Positions 12,368-22,700 of a DNA stretch of 64,000 nt are shown piece after piece; position 1 is the first letter of the stretch; each line of letters opens with the position of its first letter. The notes under the pieces were generated by a model that saw only the letters and a list, made by a program, of their open reading frames with translations, was not told the origin of the DNA and searched no databases. Made by a program: the position numbers and the translations under genes. Source of the stretch: Seriola aureovittata (taxonomy: Eukaryota; Chordata; Actinopteri; Carangiformes; Carangidae); the NCBI RefSeq assembly GCF_021018895.1, contig NC_079384.1, positions 10,587,140 to 10,651,139 of the forward strand, in the 5' to 3' direction.

Positions 12368-15300
12368 GAATCAAAAATTAAAGACCTCATTTAAATGGTT
12401 TCAAATGTTCATGTCATGCAGCAAATTTCATAAATCTGAATAAACTACTAATGAGATAGTCCATCTTCCTTTTTCATCCAACCTTTTGAAACATCAAAAT
12501 AACAACCATTCAAAAATGGCAAAACAACACTTCTACATCTGTCTGTGTCTACGATACAAAGAAAATAAAAATTAAGCACTAAATTGATGGCGGTAAAACC
12601 TTATTCTAAATTAGAGACACATGTACCAAGATAAAGATCAACACAACACATTTATACACAAATACATCATTGACAAATGGCATATGGAAGCATCTGCAGT
12701 TGTTGTGTTTCTCCAATCATGTTGTCAGGTTCGTCTCTTTTATTCATCTGTATATTCCAGATTGTATTGCAAGTTCAGCTTGGAGGTACAGAAGTTTTTA
12801 CTTGACGAGCGACCTTTTTAATGAGCCCTACTGGGCAGGTTTCTTAATTATGAAATGAGGAGAGTTATATAATTCTATATTAAATATGGTAAATCTTGTT
12901 AGTGATTTTTTTTTTTTAATGCTCCGGAGATATCTCCTTTTTCCTCATACTGTCTTAGTTCATTATTAAACATCCACTGTTGTATTTTGGGAAATTTCTT
13001 TAATTAGTCAACCTCAAAGCTGTGAAGTGACTGAGAAGAGACGGCATGACGTATCTCTCAGAATTCACAACGCCGCATGATTCAGAAGAAACACACGCAC
13101 CTTGAGATGTTTGCACAGAAAAATCATTATTAATCCTCTCTTATGGGCCAGCTTCCATCACTGCATAGTAATGTTCATTAATATTAAAATCCTGTTTGTC
13201 CCAGTTATGCCCGTCTGAAGAAGTAATGCCTTTTTAAGAATTTCATGCAGGTCTGGGTTCCTGAAATACATCCAGAGAGGACACGGCAGTACAATTTAAT
13301 GCTATTGATTAATGTATTTTTCTTCCACCACCTGAACATATAAATAATGCCACCCGCTGAGATTCAGCATTACTGCTGCACACTCATGCTGTGTGAAATG
13401 CTGGAACAATACGACTGTCTAGTAAATAACAGAAGAGAAATCAGCCCGTACTTTCAGATGATTATCATACAGTAATAGGGTCCACTCAGTAGACACACAC
13501 ACTCTTGCTCAGCGTGGCTAATCATTCAGCATATATGCACAAACACTCTGAGACACCCTGCAGAGCAGCCGATGTGCTGCGCTGCTTGTCTTTGTGTCTG
13601 CTCAGAATTACTTTTAAAGTTCACTTAATTTTAACATGAAGGTGTTAACCATTTTGTTTGTGAGTCATAAATAAATATCTGATCATATGATAGATTTCTT
13701 ACAAATGTTTGTAATATGTTTGAAGTAACAAGTGTCTTGATGTTTCTCCTCAGGAGAAATGTCTCAGTGGGCCTGAAACCTTGAAGTTAAAGGGGCACTC
13801 AACCAAATTTACACATGATGATCAGTTTATGATCAGCTTTTTCAAGTCTGAGAAAATGACTCCAGAATGTTATCAGGATTATAATGGACTGGGCTTGGAG
13901 ACTACAAATTCGTGACTTGTGAGTCCCACAACTCAACTTTATGGAAGGGCAATACTAGATCACTGGAATATCCTTTTAATAATAGGAAAATGACATGCTG
14001 TTAAAAGTTCATTCTTGACCTTGGAAAAGTAGTTTCACAAAACTTAATAAGATAATAAGCATAGCACACTAGCAGTATGTTTTACAATGCGATTACGATA
14101 TGTTCAAATGCCTGATGAGTATCACTTAATTTGAAATGCTACCACAGCCAATTAAACAGTTGCATGCTCACAGACCTCGAGAAGATAAGTGCTTAATTTA
14201 ATTCAAAATTTGACTGAACTTCGTGGTGAAATTGAACCAGAATAATCCAGTTTAGATGTATATAAATCATGGACTTATGTAACTGCAGTAAACGGTGCGT
14301 GTTGTCATGCACACTTCTCTTATTGAATAGCAAACAATAGCCTGAAAAGCAGCATGGAGGAATGAGTGATGGTGGTGCTGCCAATCATATCAAGTGGCAA
14401 ACAGTCTTCGCACAATGTGCCTGTCAACAGTGTGGCTACAGATTTCAATTTTCCATACCACACACATGTTGCAGAAGTGTACAGTATCTGACATGTACTT
14501 CACTGAAGTCCTTTGATGAAGACAGTTTGACAAGTCTTTGCTCTGAAATGTCAGGTTATGATATTCTTTAAACATTTTCTCATGAGATTACTCAAGTCTG
14601 ACCTAAGTTTTTCATGTATAGAGGAGACCAATAACAGAATATCAGGCTGGATTTCAGCGAGAGATTCTATGTGATGCTCTGGCATATTTCTTACTCAGTG
14701 GGCACAGAGGGGAGGAGCTGCCAGTGAGCACAGTTGTGCCGGAAATGAGCAGTAATCCTGCAGGATTCCTTAAAATTAATGACGGAGCGAACTGACTGGC
14801 ATCTGGGCATCTCCCCTTCACATTAAAACTGCCAGCTCCTGTTGTGATTTTATGTGCTGTAAAGTTCGGAGCAGTTTGTGTGCAGTCCCGAATGTGGGTT
14901 CAAACCCATAGAAAATATATGAACCCCTGATCCATGTTGTTTAGCTGAAACAAACAGTTAGATTAGTCGGTTAATCAACTGACAGGGAATGTTTGGGTTT
15001 TGGACTGTTCGCGGTACAAAACAAGACATTTTATGACATCATCTTAGGCTTCAGGGAAATTGTGGGTATTTTTATGTGTTTTCTGATGTAATATAAACCA
15101 AACAACTGAGAACAATCGAGAATATAACTGGGATATTAATCAATTATGGAAGTTATTTGCAGCTCTACTATAAGTCATTGCAAACTCACTTTTACTACAA
15201 TTTTTATAGAGTAAATCAGTGATTAACAGTGTTGGATAACAGAATTGAGACATTTGTAGCATGACAAGGTGGCAGTGAAGAAAGGCTTGAGCTCATCTGA

Positions 15301-18300
15301 TCCGACTGAACTGCAAAATGGATCAGTTTGCAATTTATTTGATTTTTCTGCTCAGCATTTCCATCACCTGATCGACTGTTATAAGCCATTATTGATCTGC
15401 TTCCCGCGTTGACATGGCTTAGTGATTTTGTGATTTATTTAAGTCACTTATCAAAACGAATATAAAGGAAGATAAAACCAGGGAACACTATTGTTTCTCT
15501 GCACAGTACAAATGACAGAATATCACTATACAGTAGAAATAGGGTCACCACCGCCCCCATCCCCTCCAGTCCTCTCAGTAATAGCTGAGGTGTTGGGGGT
15601 TGGAGAGAGTGGTCATAGCTATGTCTTGCATTATAGATAAGGGACAGACGGGGTCTTAAGTGGATGGATAGACCCCATGAGTGCCCTCTGTGTGTGTTTT
15701 TGTGTCTAAACAAAGTGCACTACAGAGTCTAATTACCTTGTTCCAGTCATGTAATGTAACAACTGAGCCATTGTATTTTTAAACTACTGTACTAATCCTT
15801 TGTGTACCTGCATGGCCTGATATCATTTTAAATGTTCAGTTTTTGTTGTCCTGTCAAACATTTCCATGAGTATGGTCAGGCTTCAACCCTCCTGTTTATC
15901 ACAGATGTTTGCATTAGCTCGGGAGCTACTGCTAGCTGGTGTTTTGGTTTTGAATTTGTTATACCTCCCTCTTGTCATTGCTTAACTGAATGAAAGTAAA
16001 TGTTTAAAAACGTCAGTACATTAAACAGAAAACTGTAAAAATAAAAAAAGAAAGAAAAGAAAACATGAAAATGTTTGAAAATGTTTGAAAATGGTGGACA
16101 GTTTGCAGGTATGCATTTCACAAAACAGTGCCTCCATGTCTAAAAGAAAATTTAAACCACATTTTTGGGACATAATGAAAGCTGATGATGCTTGGTCTGG
16201 TCGGGTAGAGTGTGAGGGAATTACTGAATTTGTTAAAAAGTCACATGAGTGCTGAAACTGAATTTTGAAAATAAGTTAAAAATAAAAAAAGGTCCCATGC
16301 AAAAGTACAAAAGTTGTATCTAGAAGTTAGTGTTACTGTGTGCATGTTCATCCAGACTTGGTGTCTCCTCTAGACAGACCGCTCAGTTACACATGCACCA
16401 GTGCTGAGAGACAGACCGGGCATCCCCTGGGAATGAGAGTGGAGACGCATGTAGGCCATTGATTTTCAATGTACCCTTGGTCTTCTAATGGGCTGCATGA
16501 GCAGAGGAGTGTCAGACCAGATTGACTGGAGGACAGGCTCACACCATGAAAACCTACTGACGCTCATTTAGTCCTCACTCAGCATGCTTCCTCCTATACA
16601 TGAGCACTTAAAACTGAGCACTTCACTTTGACACTATATCCCTCTGTCTATTCACTGTCTCTATTTATATATTTTCCCACTCCTCTGATCTCTCAGAGCA
16701 CTTACTCATACGCTTACTCACACTAACATACACACCACTGCACATGGTAAGCAGAAAAAACCAACAGCACTTGGACCAAAGACCCAGTTCCCTGCTATCT
16801 GCACTCCTATCCAAAAAGCCTCTGAAACGCTACAACATAACAAGCCATTTTCTCTGTTCATTCCTGTCATTGAGCCAGGTGCCACTCACACTCACACACA
16901 GATGCTCGGTCAGGGCGCATTCTGGTAGTGCTTTCAAGGAGCCAACATGTAACTGAGGTCATAAAAGCTGCTCATGAATGAATGATGGATTGTTAAGGCA
17001 ATCTGTGCCACAGACTCCCATCAACCTGGGATGGATGTATGGAGGGATGCAACAGGGTCTTTAAAAGGCGTACAGTGCCAGCGATGTTTGCACAGTATGT
17101 GATGGAAAGAGCAGCACATATATGGTACGTGTGTTTAAAAACATGTTGGGACATGTACTCATTGACTCGTCTGGCCCTGAAGGAACTATGACAGAAAATT
17201 CAGGTTTCATGCTTCTGAACAGGAAGCTGCCTGGAGGACGGAGTTCAAGGCAGCAAACCTCAATGCGTTCCTTTGCTGCTCGCTGTTTTAAGGTGTGACG
17301 CCGCAGGTTGAGCCAGTTGTTTGATTGACTCTTACCTCACACTTTCACATTCTCAACTGTGAAACCCGCATCTTTTGGGAGGTTGTGTTTTTGTGGCAAG
17401 AGTTTCCTGGAGGTATGAAACCGCTTTTTCTCATCCGCCAGCAACACAGGAAAATAAACTTAGAATTAAACTAAAATTACATTTTCTCTGCACTGGTTCT
17501 TAATGTGTGCAACAAAGATAAGAAAATAAAACTTCAAACCCCAATTTCAAACCTTGTTATGTGCATTACTGCATCGTGAGCAAAGCTCTTATGTTGTAGA
17601 GAAATTGCTAGTTATTCAGCATAATTAGTCACTAGGTGACTAAAGTTAAAATATGAATTATGTTGTTAAAATTGGCTTAATTAAAGACTTTTAACCCTGC
17701 AATAGCAGAAACAAGCTAAAAAAAATAAATTTTATGACCTTAAGTTGACATGATAAACAGCTGCCAATTTTCACATCAGGCAGACGGAGCAACATTAGCA
17801 TTCATATGGCTCCCTTGCCCCACATTGTAAATACAATCTTTTTCCTATTGTGCACTGTGCTTTGCACAAAGAAATTGTTATACCACCACTACATGTTTGA
17901 TGGCTTATAATAACCTTGGATTCTAGAAAATCGTGATCTTAGTGCATATTCAAAGTCAGCACCAGATGATTAAGAATAAAAAGGTCACCCCTGGAGTTTG
18001 TATATTAATGTAATTTATTACCTTTTTAAACTGCACATTGGCAAATTGGGTGATAATTGCTTCACACAGATGCTTGTGAAAAGTGAATTCCTTTAGGCCA
18101 AAGTCAGAGCGGCTCTGACTCTAACACACAGTCGTTTAGGGCAATCAATGCAAGAGGAAATCCACTGGTAAAAAAAACACACTGGTAGATAATATACCAC
18201 ACAGGCAGTGGCACACAGATGTCCACGAAACACCTCATACATCCTGCATAAAGATCATTTATTGCTACGTTGCAGGATGGTGAGCCAGAAACAAATCAAT

Positions 18301-21300
18301 CAACGGTGAAATCATTCTCCACCAAGTTTTCTGTTTTTGTCACAGCACATAAAGACAGATTAGAGTAAGCCATATGTGGTGTCTTAAGTGCCAGCATGCA
18401 CGGAGGAAAGAAGTATGGGGTTTTCAGAGGAAATGAGAAAAAGACTGAGCAAGTAAGGGAGCGACATAAAGACAGATAGAGAGACAGACAAAGAAAACGC
18501 AGGGTAAGCTAATCAAGTCCAAGAGTGCTGAGGGGGCACTGCCCCAATACAGTGGGACTCCTGACCTTGAAAGAAATAGACTGGTGAGAGGTTGGCAGCC
18601 AGACTGGATATTTGAAATAGATGAAATTAAATAGAGGAAGAGAAAAAGTGCAGAGAAGGGCAAATCAAGAAATGAAAACTGTGTTATAGTACATAAGGTT
18701 GGCTGGGATGACATTTTAAGACCTGGGTCTTCTATTTTTTATTCGGAGAGCAACAGCTCCTCACTGCACAACCGCTGCGTAATCATAATCAACAATGCTT
18801 GCAGTTATGAGTCTAATTTGTTTTTTGTTTTATGGTGATTTGATTGAACAATTGCCTTGAGTTGATGACTCCACAAGGTCAATTGCACATTAAAATATTG
18901 CAGAAGCTTCTTACAAAGGAGAATTATTACTTGAGTAATTTGTTATGAGCAGAAATTGTGCCAGAAAGTGAAACCTTGATGACGTTGTGACTATGAACAG
19001 GGGTAGTTGGTGAACTGAAGATGGCCGCTAACCTGCTAGCTAGCAAAGCTAATGGTAATCTCAACAGCTCTTTAAGCTTGTTTGTATTTTCTCTGCATTT
19101 ACTCCCCTTGACATTTTGTTCTCAGGACACCTTCTCATTCTAGTGACCCTGCTAGCGGTCAGTCAACAAGCGAGTTAGCTCAGTTGCTAACAGGACAAGA
19201 AGCTCACACGCTTTATTGAAAAGATGTATCACAAAGTTAAACTTGACTCATTATTTATTAAATTCATGATGGTTTACTTTCCCCCCAATTCACGTATCAC
19301 TGCAGTTCAATTTGAGTGAACTGATTTTGTCATAAAAAGTCACAGATTTATGAATGGAGGGCATCATGTTCCTGTGCCACAGCTGGTAAAATGGCAACAG
19401 AAAAAGGCACAAAAATGTTGGCGGGCGTGGATGAGATTGATGCAACTAGACAGGTTGTTGCAAGTCAATTTACAGAAATAACAACTTTAGAATCAGCATA
19501 TATATCTGTCCCTTCCCCGTGCTGACTGACAATGAGGGTCTGTGGGATGGATATGTCACTCGCTGCTGACAGCTAGCATGAATACAAACCGGTAATTTCG
19601 TCTGATTATCAGGCTAAGGCACTTTGATTTCCAACAGGGAAATAGGGGCCCAAAGCTTTTTTTTGCCCCACTGCCTCTTATTAAGTTTATTCTGGCCTTG
19701 TAGCACTTTAACCCCTTGTCACGATTGAAGACCAGCAAAGCCACAGTAACGCTCTTGAACTTGACCTCACTTGACTTTTCTGAGTCTCATCTTTTAACCC
19801 AGCATGGATGAAAAGCCTTCAAAGTGCTCAGAAAAAGGGGACATTTGAACATCTGTAATTCTATGAAAACTGTGCAGACACCTGTCTGCTGGGGAAGACC
19901 AAGTGATACAATCAAAAGCTCCACGAACAGCTTCTAAATCAACCTTGAGACAAGGCTGTTTTGGCAACTGCTGTTTCCAAGGCCAAGAATGAACTTTGAA
20001 TCTCAGCTTGACTCACGTTGCTCTGATCTTTATCTCGACTCTGTGCCACCTACAACAGCACATGAGAGACAGAAAAGGAAAGAGATGAAGATGGAAGAAA
20101 GATCGAGAGAAGAATAAGGGATAACAGAGATGCACACAAAATAGACTGAAGGAGGAATTTAGTTTGGCAGGAAGAAAGAAAAACGCAGGAGTAGAGTTTA
20201 ACCCACGAGACAGGGAGTCTGAAAACAAGCATGTTTGGATGTAAAGGAAGGAGGCAGGAGGTTGAGGAGGCAGTGGGTGGTGCAGCGAGATGAAGAATGA
20301 GGGCGACAGGGGGCAAGTGTTTGGTCACCCAGCAAGTGCCTGATTAATTAAATCCACTGTTTGTTTCTGCACAATGAGCGGGTAGCTCGGAGGCTCGTCC
20401 TGGCACCTTGCCTAACACTCTCTCCTCTCGGTGGGCCTGTACAACAACCCTCATCCTGCTTCTTCTCCTCTATCTACCCTTTCATCTAATCTTATCTTTT
20501 CCTCTGTCATCCACACAGGCCTTTATAGCTTAAAATCTCTGAAAGTCTGTGCTTTTATCGTCTTTATTTGTGTCTTTCGATTCTCTGAAGCCACTTACAA
20601 TAAATATCTTTTGTTAAAAGCACTTTCTGAATGAATTTAAAAAATGTATAATTAATAGTCTGAAATTTGATGGAGCATTGAAACTGAAAATGGCCTGTTA
20701 TTGTGACTTTATATAATGCTGATGTTATTTCAAGTACTCAAAACAAACTGTTATGATACTTGGTGATGAAAACACAACAGATCTATCTATGATAATTGTT
20801 TCATGTCTGAGTTTCAGTCACGGCCTCGCTCTCAATGCTTCAGTTCACCTGCTGCCATGCAAGCTGCACACAGTGGCATGCCATACACAGACAAATTGAA
20901 TGCTTACAAACATTTGCCCTGCTGTCTCTTACGCATGCCTGCACATGCCTGTGAATACATGCACTCACACACACACACGCACACACACACACGGACACGT
21001 ACTCAAACACAACTGTGATTGCATAAGAAACAGCAAATGTAAGCAAGACCAGACATTAACTAGAATTACCGCCTCTGCCAATCAGCCAAGTCGCAGGAAA
21101 TATGGTTACAATCTCCCCCTTCTGAGTTACAGCGTTGATTGAGGGTCATTAGTGTGGGAATGGGACTTATGGATGGATTGATGGACATACAGTACGTACA
21201 TTGCGGACGGACAACCTGAAAACATTATGCCTGTCGCCGAGGCATAAAAAACTTAAGGGTATTATAGGCTTACACGAAACCATCCTTGTAAGCATGCCAA

Positions 21301-22649
21301 GTGCCAGTCACCTCCCTATTCAGTCATTAGTATGAAGAGGCAGGTCCCAGAGGGAATTTAATACTCATGTAGGTGTTGATGCACCTGTCTCCTGAGACTG
21401 ACCCAGAATAGCTCATAGGGGCGCTGCGAGGCAACACACACTCTCTGTGACTTATGGAGAGCTGGAAGAAGCCAGCTCAGGTCAGACATGGATCACCTGT
21501 CATAATGTAGATCATTCAGGTGATCAAGTGATATTTTGAAGAGTGACACCACTCTTTTGTCTATACAGCAAATATGAAGCTACAGCCAACAACTAGCTAG
21601 TTTAGCGCAACACAAAAACTGTATTTCATTGGGAAACAGCTGAAACTGCCTCTAAAGGTTAAAAAAAAACAAAAAAACATGCGGTTATTAGCTCCTCTAA
21701 AGGTGTGTTCATACAGAAAGTGAAGGCAATTTCACTTAGCATAATTTGAACAATTTTCACATCTAGATAATTTGTGTATTTTTTTTTTTTTTTGCCACAT
21801 ATCTCTTTGCTATCATTTCCCTCCAGTCTCTCTCCTTTTTCTTTGTCTCTGACAGACATGCAAATTTGTTGCTCAAGTCTCATTTTCAACTGCTGCGAAC
21901 GTGTCTTCAGGTCGTTCTTACACTTTTGGTTTTTGTACATATCAAACAGACAAGATATAGGGTGTTAATCAGTGAGATTTACAGGTGCTTTTAGGCAGAT
22001 ATCGTTTCCAGTTTTTGTGCTAAGCTAAGCTAACCACCTCCTGTCTGCAGCTTATTATTATTATTATTACTACAAAATGTTGAACTATTCCTTTAAATTA
22101 AGGTCCTTTCTTTACTTTTACCGCTTTAACTTTCAGTACAATTTAGCAAACTTTCTAACTTATAGTGAATGATTATATAAACACAAATAAATCAGTTATT
22201 GCTTCATAAATTAGAAGCCATTAATATTTTCAGCATTTGTGTTGCAAGGATGTAAAGAATTCCTTTGGTTGATCTGTATCCTCGTAAAACCCTTTAAAAA
22301 ATAATCCTTATCAAAAAATAATACCTATTTTGTTTGACAGTAGCACACATGCTCAGATAGGAATAGACTTTGTTAAATTTATTTATGGAGAAGGTTAAAC
22401 AACGCTGTGCTGAGCACGCAGGCTCTTTTTCAGAAATACCGTACAAGTTATTCATAAAAGTTCATTCATTCACACCTGAGAATGCTATGTCCACTATGTT
22501 TGCTTTCTATTGTGTTAATATGACATAATAATGAATGACACATGCTTCACACAAAAAGATTAATTGCATTTTTTCTTGTGGTGGAGTAAATTACTGTTTA
22601 AGCATTGCTATGGTATAATTGTTAAACACCACATAGCTCGGTGAGAGAA

Positions 22650-22700
<51 letters not shown>

